From Deltaproteobacteria bacterium (GTDB lineage Bacteria > Desulfobacterota_B > Binatia > UBA9968), in NCBI GenBank assembly GCA_005879255.1, contig VBKY01000029.1, positions 1 through 64,000 of the forward strand: DNA of 64,000 nt. Reading direction: 5' to 3'. This document shows positions 1 through 8,122 of the stretch, one piece after another. How positions within the stretch are numbered: position 1 is the stretch's first letter; each line of letters starts with the position of its first letter. A program made the translations under genes and the position numbers. The notes beneath the pieces were generated by a model. That model was given only the letters and a program-made list of their open reading frames with translations, ran no database searches and had not been told where the DNA came from.

Positions 1-167
1 CACGCCAGATTGATTTGTAATCACTACCAAACCAAAACCCATCTGCTGGAGCTCGCGAAGCGCCGCTCCAACGCCGGGAAGTAACGCAACTTGCTCTGGC
101 TCCGAGAGATATTCACGCTCTCCGATGATCGTGCCATCGCGGTCGAGCACCACGTATCGGTGCTGTT
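1..167. repeat. Direct repeat within gmhB copies (unit 1)
   Basis: These 167 bases match 4903-5069 base for base and match 10099 onwards with few differences until the 5' end of the gene. The match probably continues beyond the left edge of the window. Confidence 0.9.
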
Positions 168-192
168 GAGATTGGATTACGCGCACGGTCAT
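1..192 (-). CDS. GmhB-like HAD phosphatase, copy 1 (5' part only)
   Basis: The first 64 codons of a HAD-superfamily phosphatase gene, read leftwards out of the window. Motif I (DRDGT) starts at residue 17 and motif II (TNQSG) at about residue 59. The family match is D-glycero-D-manno-heptose 1,7-bisphosphate phosphatase (GmhB), a cytoplasmic enzyme that removes the C7 phosphate during activated-heptose synthesis for lipopolysaccharide core or glycoprotein sugars. The start is the ATG at 192, giving MTVRVIQ like the MTVRGLQ start of copy 3. The first 167 bases are identical to part of copy 2, about 4.9 kb away. The zinc loop and motif IV lie outside the window, so activity cannot be judged. 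Confidence 0.8.
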   Translation of the reverse strand, partial: MTVRVIQSQQHRYVVLDRDGTIIGEREYLSEPEQVALLPGVGAALRELQQMGFGLVVITNQSGV

Positions 193-298
193 TACGAGTT
201 CCGGCTCAACATAGACATGCAGTTTATATCACAGCAAACTTCGAGATGATAACTTCCAAACGGCAACAGGTAGACTTACGCCGGCCATCACATCGTTA

Positions 299-2137
299 TT
301 AATCTTCGAATGTTAAATCGTAGGCAAAAATACGTACACCGTGGCAGTTCTTCACTGGAGAGATGCGCCGGCTCGACATTTTTCTGGCGAACACAGGCTT
401 ATGTAGCATCACATCGATATGACGCCTGATATCGGGAAGCTCCGCTTTCAGTCGCTTCTGTTCGAGACGTGCCCAAGCATTGTACGACAGTCTAGGCTCC
501 GTTCCTTGCGTGCGACTTTTCCCTGGTATGCGGAGCAACAGCGCCCGGCGAATGGGAATCCAGACGCCGTCGACACCTTTCACTTCAATCCACATCCAAT
601 GGATGCCAACTGGAAGCGTAAGCACGATGGCAAAGCCCGTGTCCCGAGGGAGTTCACATACGGGGCCAAACATCCGCCGCACATCTTCTCGTTGCTCCGG
701 GTGTGGATGGTGGAGCGCTTTACCGATGACGATTCTCACTTTCGCAGCCGAACCAGCTTCTAGGTTGACGGCCCAACCCGAGACGAGACATGAATCTTTC
801 ACGATATTCACGATCCAGATTGGTTTGTCGATATGGAAACGGAGAGGGCCTTGAGCGAACCTTCTTGACGCTTTGGTTTCAGCTAAGGCATGATTGATAC
901 GCTTGATCTGATCCCCAATGATTCGCAGCGGTCTGGTCACACGCCAACTTGTCGAGTTCTGGTATACCAGAACGGCCTGGTTGAGGATTGCGATCTGTCC
1001 GTCTCGCTCAGTCACAACTTGGTTGAGATTGTCGACCTGCCCATGGAGTTCAACCACAGCCTGGTTGAGGCTGGCGATCTGGCCGTTACGAACAGATATA
1101 GCCGTGTTGAGGTTAACAATCTGTCCGTCTCGCTCAGTCACAACTTGGTTGAGATTGCCGACCTGCCCATGGAGTTCAACCACGGCCTGGTTGAGGCTGG
1201 CGATCTGAATATCCCGCTCGGCGACTGCTTGATCTTTGAGTGCCACAGTGCCCAGCAATCCACTGATGTACTCGTCCTTTGCAGCAACTGCGCATCGTAA
1301 ATCAGCGATGACATGGCGCCGCTCTTGGAGAAGACCTATAAACCCATGAGCAAACAAATACCTCCTGAATTCGAGGTAATGATTCGCGGTGAGTTTTCCG
1401 TTTAACAAAAGCTCGGATATAGCCTCAAGCTCATGAGCAAGAGAATTCTTACTTGCTACCAGATGCCGAAGTTGGGCCTGGATAACTCTGCAAGCGATAT
1501 CAACTCGTGGATCTGAAACCTCAAGCCAATTGGCCAACGCGCTTACGCTAACATCGGGGCACTTTATGAACTGATCGTAATTGGCAAGGAAATAATCTTC
1601 CCCGTCTAAAAAATATCCTGCTGAATAACTTGAAAGGGTTACTAGCCTCTCGTGGAGATTAGGATGTGAATTATCCACCGCTTTATTGGACATGAAACAT
1701 GATGACAAGTCGCGCACAGCCCAAACGTACCGGACACGGTAACCACGACGTGTGAGCAATAAACTCCAAACCGGTAAGGTAAGACAGAATCGTGGGTCTT
1801 TTAGTGCGATCCTCTCGTGCGTACCAAATTCATTTCCAAGCAAGCGATCTACCCTCTCCTCGAATCCAAGAACAAACTCCTCACTAAAATCCTCCTTGAG
1901 AGGAAGCCAGTCGAAATCGAGATAGTTTAGCCCGAGGGCCTTCGCGATCTCATCGTTCAAGTTATTGAGCGACTGTTGTTCGAAAAATATTGGGTTCCAA
2001 GGATGTTTGAAAGGATCGACGAATCGCCCGGGATCCCCAAAGTAGAAGCCAAGTTCATTAATAACGTGACTAATCGATGATGTGCCACTTCGAGGCGCTC
2101 CGAGAACCAATACCGCTGTTTTCTTAACTGTATTCAT
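299..2137 (-). CDS. Sulfotransferase-like protein with coiled coil, ending at a truncated glycosyltransferase start
   Basis: A 612-residue protein starting at the ATG at 2137 (MNTVKK), which overlaps the end of the upstream exporter ATPase gene by 14 bases. Residues 1-240 look like a sulfotransferase family domain, with a P-loop-like LGAPRSGTSS near residue 12 for binding PAPS. About residues 275-390 form a coiled coil of repeating 14-residue units (ERDGQI..LNQAV). STSWRVTRPLR then follows, a motif often seen at the end of coiled coils in polysaccharide-synthesis proteins. A further domain covers about 420-525. The last recognisable segment (YNAWARLEQKRLK to HKPVF) resembles the region just before a family 2 glycosyltransferase domain, but that domain is absent and the frame ends in unrelated sequence. 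Likely role: modification of exported polysaccharide. The substrate is unknown. Confidence 0.7.
   Translation of the reverse strand: MNTVKKTAVLVLGAPRSGTSSISHVINELGFYFGDPGRFVDPFKHPWNPIFFEQQSLNNLNDEIAKALGLNYLDFDWLPLKEDFSEEFVLGFEERVDRLLGNEFGTHERIALKDPRFCLTLPVWSLLLTRRGYRVRYVWAVRDLSSCFMSNKAVDNSHPNLHERLVTLSSYSAGYFLDGEDYFLANYDQFIKCPDVSVSALANWLEVSDPRVDIACRVIQAQLRHLVASKNSLAHELEAISELLLNGKLTANHYLEFRRYLFAHGFIGLLQERRHVIADLRCAVAAKDEYISGLLGTVALKDQAVAERDIQIASLNQAVVELHGQVGNLNQVVTERDGQIVNLNTAISVRNGQIASLNQAVVELHGQVDNLNQVVTERDGQIAILNQAVLVYQNSTSWRVTRPLRIIGDQIKRINHALAETKASRRFAQGPLRFHIDKPIWIVNIVKDSCLVSGWAVNLEAGSAAKVRIVIGKALHHPHPEQREDVRRMFGPVCELPRDTGFAIVLTLPVGIHWMWIEVKGVDGVWIPIRRALLLRIPGKSRTQGTEPRLSYNAWARLEQKRLKAELPDIRRHIDVMLHKPVFARKMSSRRISPVKNCHGVRIFAYDLTFED
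995..1207. repeat. 126-bp tandem repeat coding for the coiled coil
   Basis: A unit beginning at 995 recurs at 1121 (period 126 bp, 42 codons, three 14-residue coiled-coil units) with only a few base changes over about 87 bases of the second copy. It lies in frame within the sulfotransferase-like gene, so gain or loss of a unit would change coiled-coil length without breaking the frame. Confidence 0.85.
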
Positions 2138-3596
2138 CAAAGCCCGCCCCGGTCGTATTACCATCTTGCAGAGTGGTTACGGAATACTTACAGGGTTCCC
2201 CGGTTGAGATTTGTACTGGACCAGCATAGCGCAGGTTGTTCTTGGGATGCTCAACCCGAAAAGCCACGGCATCAATGATGCGATGTAAGAATTGCTCTGT
2301 CTCATCTCGAACACCGCTACAGCCAGCGTTTATAAAGTAGGTTCCAGGCGAGAACGAATTAATGAATGGAAATTCAACTGAATATCGGTCACCTCGCTTG
2401 ATCTGGACAATACCCTGATTTGGCGGAGGCGATCCGATGGCTCCCAGATCTATTCCGGTGGTCGTTTTAATCAGCATGCCAAAATGAACCTGCTCCGCTG
2501 GCTCGCTAAACACGACGTCATAACAGTATAAATACTCCCTGGCTGGAGCTAGTATGTTGACTCTTTGTCTTTCCTTATTCTCTATGCGAACGTTCTCAAT
2601 TCTCGCGCCCAAAGATTCATATTCAATGGTGCTCGCAGGGACTAGACCGGGTTCAAATCTCTCGCACTGGAGAGACTCATGCAACGCGCGACAGGCTGTC
2701 GATTTCGCTTCAGCAACTGGCCAATCACCGAGTGCTTTGGGATCACGGTCTTGACCACTCAGATTATTTGCTAACTCGTGAGATGAATCCAAAGACATCA
2801 GCTCGCCCTTTATTGTATCGGCCTCATTCGGCGACGCGAAAATGAGTCGATGGTAACTTTCTATTGCAAATTTTGGGTTTCCCATATACAGGCGTACCCC
2901 ACGGTCAAGCAGCAACGCTTGCGCACACATTTGCGCGACGGGCGTCGCGGAGTGGGTTACCAGTAATATGGTGGCTCCGGAATCCTTGATATTCTCTATC
3001 CGCGAGTAACACTTGCGTTGGAATAATTCATCACCAACCGCTAGGGCTTCATCGACGACTAAAATCTTTGGATCAACGTTGATAGAAACGGCAAATGCCA
3101 ATCGCACGTACATCCCACTAGAGTAGGTTTTGACGGGCTGGTCGATGAAATCGCCAATATCCGCGAAAGCGGCAATGTCGTCAAACCGGGCGTCGATCTC
3201 CTCCTGGCTGAGCCCAAGAACCGCCCCGTTCATGTATACATTCTCCCGCCCGGTGAATTCCGGGTTAAATCCCGCACCAAGTTCCAACAGGGCGGCGACG
3301 CGACCGTTAGTTTCAACACTGCCGCTCGTCGGCGAAAGCGTCCCGCAAATGAGTTGCAGCAGCGTGGATTTTCCCGAGCCATTACGGCCGATGATGCCAA
3401 CGCTTTCGCCTTTCTTCACCTCAAACGAGACATCCTTAAGCGCCCAGAATTCGCGATAGTATTGTCTAGGAGGTTTACGTATTAGCCGCTGCAATTTGGG
3501 GAGAACCGATTGTTTCAGCCGATCCGGAGGGCGGTCATAGATGTGATAACATTTGGAGAGATCGCTGACGCGAACGGCGATTTCCTCAGAGAACAT
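2124..3596 (-). CDS. wzt: O-antigen/polysaccharide ABC exporter ATPase with C-terminal substrate domain
   Basis: A 490-residue ATP-binding subunit of an ABC-2 polysaccharide exporter, acting at the inner membrane with the permease encoded just upstream. Walker A (GRNGSGKST) is at about 70-78, the signature (YSSGM) at about 158-162 and Walker B (ILVVDEALA) at about 178-186. The C-terminal part, about 310-480, fits the beta-sandwich substrate-recognition domain of Wzt proteins, which binds the capped end of the finished glycan. I chose the ATG at 3596: an AAAGG lies about 8 bases upstream, the permease stop is overlapped by 11 bases, and the protein then begins close to the family start. The longer upstream reading in this frame is not needed. 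Confidence 0.88.
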   Translation of the reverse strand: MFSEEIAVRVSDLSKCYHIYDRPPDRLKQSVLPKLQRLIRKPPRQYYREFWALKDVSFEVKKGESVGIIGRNGSGKSTLLQLICGTLSPTSGSVETNGRVAALLELGAGFNPEFTGRENVYMNGAVLGLSQEEIDARFDDIAAFADIGDFIDQPVKTYSSGMYVRLAFAVSINVDPKILVVDEALAVGDELFQRKCYSRIENIKDSGATILLVTHSATPVAQMCAQALLLDRGVRLYMGNPKFAIESYHRLIFASPNEADTIKGELMSLDSSHELANNLSGQDRDPKALGDWPVAEAKSTACRALHESLQCERFEPGLVPASTIEYESLGARIENVRIENKERQRVNILAPAREYLYCYDVVFSEPAEQVHFGMLIKTTTGIDLGAIGSPPPNQGIVQIKRGDRYSVEFPFINSFSPGTYFINAGCSGVRDETEQFLHRIIDAVAFRVEHPKNNLRYAGPVQISTGEPCKYSVTTLQDGNTTGAGFDEYS

Positions 3597-4416
3597 CGGC
3601 AAAACCTTTGCGCGTTTTCTGGAACCACCAAAAACCGCCCGTGGCAATCGCTAAACTTGCCGCCAAGACAAATACCAATCCGTTCAAATCCGGGGCGTCT
3701 CCGAAAATCAAAGCGTTGCGCGCCGCCTCAATGATGAAGGTGAGTGGGTTGAGGTGCAACCAAAGCTGGAATTTCTTGGGCAATGCAGACAGGGGATAGA
3801 AAACCGGCGAAAGAAACATGAGCACGGTCGTGAGAACGCCCGTGATTTGGGCGATGTCCCGTACGAAAACTCCGAGAGAAGAAAGCACCCAGGCAACTCC
3901 CGCGGTGGCAAGCAATAACGGCAGCAGTATCACAGGTAAGAAAACAATGGTCCAAGGCAATCTTTGGTTGAACAGTAGCTGAGCACTAAGGAGAACCACG
4001 AGGCTGATGCTAGCATGAAACAGGGCCGAGCCCATTGCTACCGAGGGCAAGATTTCGAGCGGGAATACCACTTTCTTAACGTAATTGGCGTTGGAGACTA
4101 TGAGCCCAGGTGCGCGGTTTACGCATTCAGCAAAAAGTCCGTAAACAATCATACCGACAAACAAGAACACAGCGAAGCTGGCTTTGTCCTCTCCTCCACC
4201 CGTACCCCAGCGGGCTTTGAATACTTCGGAAAAGACAAACGTATAAACCGAGAGCATGACGATCGGATTGAAGAACGACCAGGCCAGCCCCAAGACGGAG
4301 CCGCGGTAGCGCCCGACCACTTCGCGTTTCGTCATCTGCGCGATGAGCTGGCGGTTACGCCATTGGCTTCGGAATAATTCGACAATGTTCGCCGGGAAGG
4401 CTTGATGTGGATTCAC
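3586..4416 (-). CDS. wzm: O-antigen/polysaccharide ABC exporter permease
   Basis: A 276-residue integral membrane protein of the ABC-2 transporter family. The cytoplasmic N-terminus carries the TKREVVGRYRGSVLGLAWSF stretch typical of Wzm/TagG permeases, followed by about six hydrophobic segments. With the ATPase encoded next to it, it should form the channel that moves lipid-linked polysaccharide across the inner membrane. The segment IVSNANYVKKVVFPLEILP is complete here and is a useful reference for the damaged permease copy at 8874-9609, which lacks part of the same region. It lies about 100 bp downstream of gmhB copy 2, an arrangement repeated for the damaged copy and gmhB copy 3. Confidence 0.88.
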   Translation of the reverse strand: MNPHQAFPANIVELFRSQWRNRQLIAQMTKREVVGRYRGSVLGLAWSFFNPIVMLSVYTFVFSEVFKARWGTGGGEDKASFAVFLFVGMIVYGLFAECVNRAPGLIVSNANYVKKVVFPLEILPSVAMGSALFHASISLVVLLSAQLLFNQRLPWTIVFLPVILLPLLLATAGVAWVLSSLGVFVRDIAQITGVLTTVLMFLSPVFYPLSALPKKFQLWLHLNPLTFIIEAARNALIFGDAPDLNGLVFVLAASLAIATGGFWWFQKTRKGFADVL

Positions 4417-4521
4417 GTTCTTGACTGAGCTACAAACGAGCTAGCGTTGGCTTCGTACATGGTCCGAAAACGATTGTATCTCAGTGATAGTCCCAAAAAA
4501 AAGTAATTACGGGGCCGGGGG

Positions 4522-5373
4522 TCACCTATGGCGGGGGCTCGACATATTTCCAAGAACTCGAACGGCAGCCGTCAAATCATCGACCACATAATCGGCCGCG
4601 ACTTCATTTTCAAACTGGGCGCCATAACCCGTGCGCACGAGAAAAGTCAAAGCGCCTGCCATGCGGCCCATTTCGATGTCGCAGGCCTTGTCGCCAATCA
4701 CAATGCTGTTGGCCATGTTGAAGCACAAATCGTCGGCCGCTTTTTGCAACAAGCCGAGCTTCGGCTTGCGACAAGCGCAATCATCGTCAGGTGCATGCGC
4801 ACACACGTAAAGGCCGTCTAAATGAATGCCTTCCGCTTGAAACAATTCCTCCAGACGTTGATGAACGCGTTCCAGCTGGGCCTGATCGAAAATCCCACGT
4901 CCCACGCCAGATTGATTTGTAATCACTACCAAACCAAAACCCATCTGCTGGAGCTCGCGAAGCGCCGCTCCAACGCCGGGAAGTAACGCAACTTGCTCTG
5001 GCTCCGAGAGATATTCACGCTCTCCGATGATCGTGCCATCGCGGTCGAGCACCACGTATCGGTGCTGTTTCATGCCGGCAAAGAAATTTTCCGCCGCAGC
5101 AAAGCCTTCCGGTGTACCGATATCAATAAATCGCCCGAGGCTCATGTAGCCGCTTAGGCCGCAACCCACCCAACCCGGGAAAATGTCCTTTTCCAGCGAA
5201 CTGATTGCCCCCTGTGGAATCGATTGAATCATTTCCCGGCTGAGCAAATAAATTCCCGCGTTGATCCAGCCGGCTCCTGCACCTCTTTGCTTCCCGGCAA
5301 ATTCGAGAACGCGACCATCAGCATCGACTTTGACGTCTATCTGTCGAACACAAAATAAACCAAACTCCATCAC
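4522..5373 (-). CDS. Truncated sugar nucleotidyltransferase fused to GmhB-like phosphatase, copy 2
   Basis: A 283-codon frame with two parts. The last about 180 residues, from the internal ATG at 5073 (MKQHRYVVLDRDGT), form a complete GmhB-like HAD phosphatase with motif I DRDGT, TNQSG, the zinc loop CAHAPDDDCACRKP and GDKACD. The first about 100 residues match only the C-terminal end of a heptose-1-phosphate guanylyl/nucleotidyltransferase (HddC type), with WINAGIYLL and FIDIGTPEGFAAAENFF. The nucleotide-binding N-terminus is missing and is replaced upstream by a fragment of an unrelated FG-GAP-type repeat. A natural HddC-GmhB fusion was probably truncated by recombination. The phosphatase may still be made from the internal ATG. 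The nucleotidyltransferase part cannot work alone. Confidence 0.75.
   Translation of the reverse strand: MMEFGLFCVRQIDVKVDADGRVLEFAGKQRGAGAGWINAGIYLLSREMIQSIPQGAISSLEKDIFPGWVGCGLSGYMSLGRFIDIGTPEGFAAAENFFAGMKQHRYVVLDRDGTIIGEREYLSEPEQVALLPGVGAALRELQQMGFGLVVITNQSGVGRGIFDQAQLERVHQRLEELFQAEGIHLDGLYVCAHAPDDDCACRKPKLGLLQKAADDLCFNMANSIVIGDKACDIEMGRMAGALTFLVRTGYGAQFENEVAADYVVDDLTAAVRVLGNMSSPRHR
4861..5069. repeat. Direct repeat within gmhB copies (unit 2)
   Basis: 4903-5069 is identical to 1-167. 4861-4983 (123 bp) is identical to 10057-10179. Outside these patches the copies differ at many positions, so the pattern looks like gene conversion or recent recombination and not uniform divergence. Confidence 0.9.
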
Positions 5374-5416
5374 GGTAAAAGTGCAATGTCACTCTTACTA
5401 TCTCCATCAAAATCCC
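5335..5416 (-). pseudogene. FG-GAP/VCBS-type repeat remnant with frameshift
   Basis: Just after the stop of the subtilase-like gene the minus strand reads GDFDGDSKSDIAL, a calcium-binding FG-GAP/VCBS-type repeat core. A stop follows, but removing one T from the run of four near 5382 lets the frame continue as YRDGVWFILCSTD, the usual second half of such a repeat. The fragment then joins the truncated nucleotidyltransferase sequence directly. It is either the lost tail of a neighbouring secreted protein or a piece brought in by the rearrangement. Confidence 0.6.
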
Positions 5417-5424
5417 CGGCGGTC

Positions 5425-7200
5425 TTACGGGGGTACGGCTGCCAAAGCTGAATCAGCTTGAATTAGGCCAAATCCGCTGTCGTTGTCGAAGCCCGGCGCT
5501 ACCATATCGATCGCCGAATTCTCCAGGGTCTCATATATTTGGGTCGGCGCTAGGATCGGCTTTAAGTCCAAAAGCAAGGCGGCCACAGCTGCCGCGTGAG
5601 ACGCCGCGGCTGATGTACCGCAAAAGTTCGGGAAGCCATCCGGCTCAAGATCGACTCCAGAAACCAAGAACGTTGTGTCGGCGCAATCCGGGGCCACAAT
5701 CTCGGGTTTAACCGCGCGGGGATCGGATGTTGGATTGCCCGCTAGGTCAAACAAAATGGGAGTTGCCCCGGATGACGAGTACGGCTCCAAGACTGGCGGC
5801 GACACGTCCAACGGTGGCGTATCGAAGTATGCCGCGGCTCCGACGGCTTCCGCGCCCGCCGCATTGGCATGGCCAAAAATTGTGCTGCTGTTCGTGTTGT
5901 ACTCTTTGATAGTCGGCGGAGATCCAGAAAAAAAATAGATGTATTTGATCAACCCGGGGTCCGCACCGGAAAACTTCACGATCATTACATTCACAGTAAC
6001 CGACTTGTTCCTATTGTTTGTGAACGTGGCAACCTCAACGGCGTCATTTCCGATGTTATCGAATGCGCTCGCGGCGAGGACCTGCGTGGAATTCGAATTG
6101 AGAACGTAAATGTCCAGATCGTTCTGCGTCCCAGGCGATCCGCTGACCGAGAAGAATGGTGAATCCCACTGAAGCACGAAAGAGACAGTAGTGTTCCCGG
6201 GGACCGTGATCTTTTGGAAATGATCTTTGCCGCGCCTCGATTTGAAATTGTGAGCTATGCCGCCGAAGAAGTGCGGGGCGCCCGGAGCCGACCCTTTAGC
6301 TCCATCCGCGAAGAAACTCCCTGGCCGAAAGCTGCTTTCATAGCTCTGTCGTCCTTGATTGCCCGCCGCCGAGAAATAAGCGGCACCCGTTGCGACGACC
6401 TGATCAACCGCTTGCGCGATAATACCGTCCTGAAAAAACGGTTCGGTCAAATAGACGACGTCGTCGACGATGACTTTTGCTCCGGCTGATGCAAGAGAAT
6501 GAATATTTGCCGCGAACGATGCCTGCCCATTGAACGCGGAAGCGAAAGAAAGACTAGCGCCCGGAGCAATGTCGTGGATAATCTGGAGCATGGCGCGACC
6601 CTCGTCCGTAGCCCCGAAGCAACTGGAGATCTCTTGAATCACGGTCACGGGCGACAAGTCGCCGTTAGCCACATCAGTCGCAGCGCCGCCCAAACAATTG
6701 AAGCTTTCCGAGAGTACCCCAACTTTAACTCCGGTCCCATCCACTCCGAAGGTGGCCCGTGCCACATCAGAACGCATAGCTTGATCCCCCTGGCTTGTTA
6801 CGGTTCCCGCGTTGGTTAGAGCCACAGCGGGCTGCGCGAATCGTAGAGTTGCCAGAGTCGCGGCGGCCGCGATGCCGGAGATAGGCAGTTGGCCCGACAC
6901 GCTCCGGCCAAAGACAACCGCGTTTTGCATCCCCAAGGACTCCAAATCGGCCTTGAGCGTGTTCACGTCTCCAGACGCGATCGCGTCAATGATCACCCGA
7001 TCATCAACCAATCTGACTAAAGGGTCGCCAGCGCTGAATGGCACCGCAGCACGTTGTGCCACGTGAGCAGCATGCTGCTGAAAGAGCGCAACCAAGCTGT
7101 GCTGCAGTTTCGCCATCGGTCCGGCTTTGCCGGTCTGGGCGTTTGCCGAACCGATGACAAAGAGAAGGACAGTGGCTACTACAAAAAGTCGACATTTCAT
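5425..7200 (-). CDS. Secreted subtilase-like (S8-type) protein with atypical active-site residues
   Basis: A 591-residue protein with a signal peptide (MKCRLFVVATVLLFVIGSAN, cleavage probably after ANA). The ATG at 7200 was chosen for its GGAGAGG about 8 bases upstream. Residues about 45-125 resemble a protease propeptide (DDRVIIDAIASGDVNTL, GRSVSGQLPISGI). The catalytic-type domain follows: VGVLSESFN where an Asp is usual, DEGRAMLQIIHDIAPGA where a typical subtilase has HGT, and a clear GTSAAASHAAAVAAL with the nucleophilic Ser. The Ser site is intact, the Asp position is Glu, and no canonical His motif is visible. The inserted region about 290-430 may be a beta-rich domain. It could be a variant protease or a binding protein with the subtilase fold. 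Confidence 0.65.
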   Translation of the reverse strand: MKCRLFVVATVLLFVIGSANAQTGKAGPMAKLQHSLVALFQQHAAHVAQRAAVPFSAGDPLVRLVDDRVIIDAIASGDVNTLKADLESLGMQNAVVFGRSVSGQLPISGIAAAATLATLRFAQPAVALTNAGTVTSQGDQAMRSDVARATFGVDGTGVKVGVLSESFNCLGGAATDVANGDLSPVTVIQEISSCFGATDEGRAMLQIIHDIAPGASLSFASAFNGQASFAANIHSLASAGAKVIVDDVVYLTEPFFQDGIIAQAVDQVVATGAAYFSAAGNQGRQSYESSFRPGSFFADGAKGSAPGAPHFFGGIAHNFKSRRGKDHFQKITVPGNTTVSFVLQWDSPFFSVSGSPGTQNDLDIYVLNSNSTQVLAASAFDNIGNDAVEVATFTNNRNKSVTVNVMIVKFSGADPGLIKYIYFFSGSPPTIKEYNTNSSTIFGHANAAGAEAVGAAAYFDTPPLDVSPPVLEPYSSSGATPILFDLAGNPTSDPRAVKPEIVAPDCADTTFLVSGVDLEPDGFPNFCGTSAAASHAAAVAALLLDLKPILAPTQIYETLENSAIDMVAPGFDNDSGFGLIQADSALAAVPP

Positions 7201-7204
7201 GCTC

Positions 7205-7543
7205 TGTTCCTCTCCAAAGAAGGCGTATTCACCACAGAGACCCAGCGCGGCAAAGCCGCAACCAGGGACGGATTGTCTCGCGCAAAGGCGCAAAGGCCGC
7301 CAAGGGATAACCAGTAAATTCGAAGTACGAAATCCGAAGCTCGAAACAATTTCAAAAAGCCCCAATGTTCCAAACAACCTCGATTCGGACTTGAGTTTTG
7401 GATTTTACTATTTCAAATATTTCGAGTTTTGAAATTGTTTCGGATTTCGATATTCGAATTTCGAATTTAGTAATACAGAGTTCACTAAGATTTTTCATTT
7501 CAAACTCTCCCCTCGGCGTCCTCCGCGCCTCCGCGGTGAACCT
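7205..7543. repeat. Intergenic filler-repeat block
   Basis: This 340-bp spacer has no gene but several simple repeat motifs. On the minus strand there is a CGCGGAGG/GACGCCGAGG stretch near 7505-7540. An A/T-rich set of TTCGAAAT-type units lies at about 7315-7475, whose ends pair as an inverted repeat (AATCCGAAACAATTTC against GAAATTGTTTCG..CGGATTTC). A CGCAAAGGCGCAAAGG stretch is near 7265-7315 and a CACAGAGACC stretch near 7230. Such motifs recur as spacer sequence in many environmental genomes. The block directly adjoins the truncated end of the upstream gene. Confidence 0.7.
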
Positions 7544-7544
7544 C

Positions 7545-7976
7545 TCACGGGGAGCGAGGTTCCGGTCCTCCCTGCAGCAACGCGGAGGCAGCTCTGGCGA
7601 AATTCAGAGTGGGTAATGCCGTCATGCCAGGAATGGCAGAGATAGGCAACTGGCCCGAGACAATGCGGCCAAAAGCGACGGCCTGTTGCATCCCCAAAGA
7701 CATCAAATCGGATTTGAGTGTATTTACGTCGCCAGACGCCACCGCATCGACCACAACACGATCATCGATAACCCGCACCAGCGGATCATTAGACCGAAAC
7801 ACTCCGGCTTTGTGCGACGCCAAGTAGGAAGAATATTCGTTGTAAAGAGCAGCCAACTCCGGCGCGACTTTTGACATCCCCCCGACCTCAGCTTCAGTGG
7901 TTTGAGCGCTCGTCGGCGTACAGCTCGCCGACGATACGACGAATAGGGCAAGAATAAGGTAGAGGCACAGTCTCAT
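7545..7976 (-). CDS. Secreted propeptide-like protein, paralogous to the N-terminus of the downstream subtilase-like protein
   Basis: A 143-residue protein with a signal peptide (MRLCLYLILALFVVSSASC). Residues about 60-128 align closely with the propeptide-like region of the neighbouring subtilase-like protein: DDRVVVDAVASGDVNTLKSD here against DDRVIIDAIASGDVNTLKAD there, and VSGQLPIS in both. The match stops after about ARAASA, where this frame runs into the filler-repeat block and ends within a dozen codons. It may be a truncated duplicate, or a stand-alone propeptide acting as a protease inhibitor or chaperone in the manner of inhibitor I9. The preserved signal peptide and frame leave the second option open. 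No function is established. Confidence 0.6.
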   Translation of the reverse strand: MRLCLYLILALFVVSSASCTPTSAQTTEAEVGGMSKVAPELAALYNEYSSYLASHKAGVFRSNDPLVRVIDDRVVVDAVASGDVNTLKSDLMSLGMQQAVAFGRIVSGQLPISAIPGMTALPTLNFARAASALLQGGPEPRSP

Positions 7977-8122
7977 GCCGCATCCCTGATGTCAGCACAG
8001 CGACTCATTCGATGGTGGCTTCCAGATCTTTTTTCTCTATAGATTGAAACGGAAAATCGGCCATTCATGTTAGTAATCCGTTGGCGCCTCATGATCCGAA
8101 AGTCCCATCTAATCACGAGTCG

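Noticed and set aside
995..1207. Possible CRISPR or satellite array
   Set aside because: The period is 126 bp with no spacers, and the repeat is in frame inside a gene.
890..1300. Plus-strand open frame of 136 codons with a repeating pattern
   Set aside because: It is the antisense reading of the coiled-coil repeat of the sulfotransferase-like gene; its regularity comes from the 126-bp repeat.
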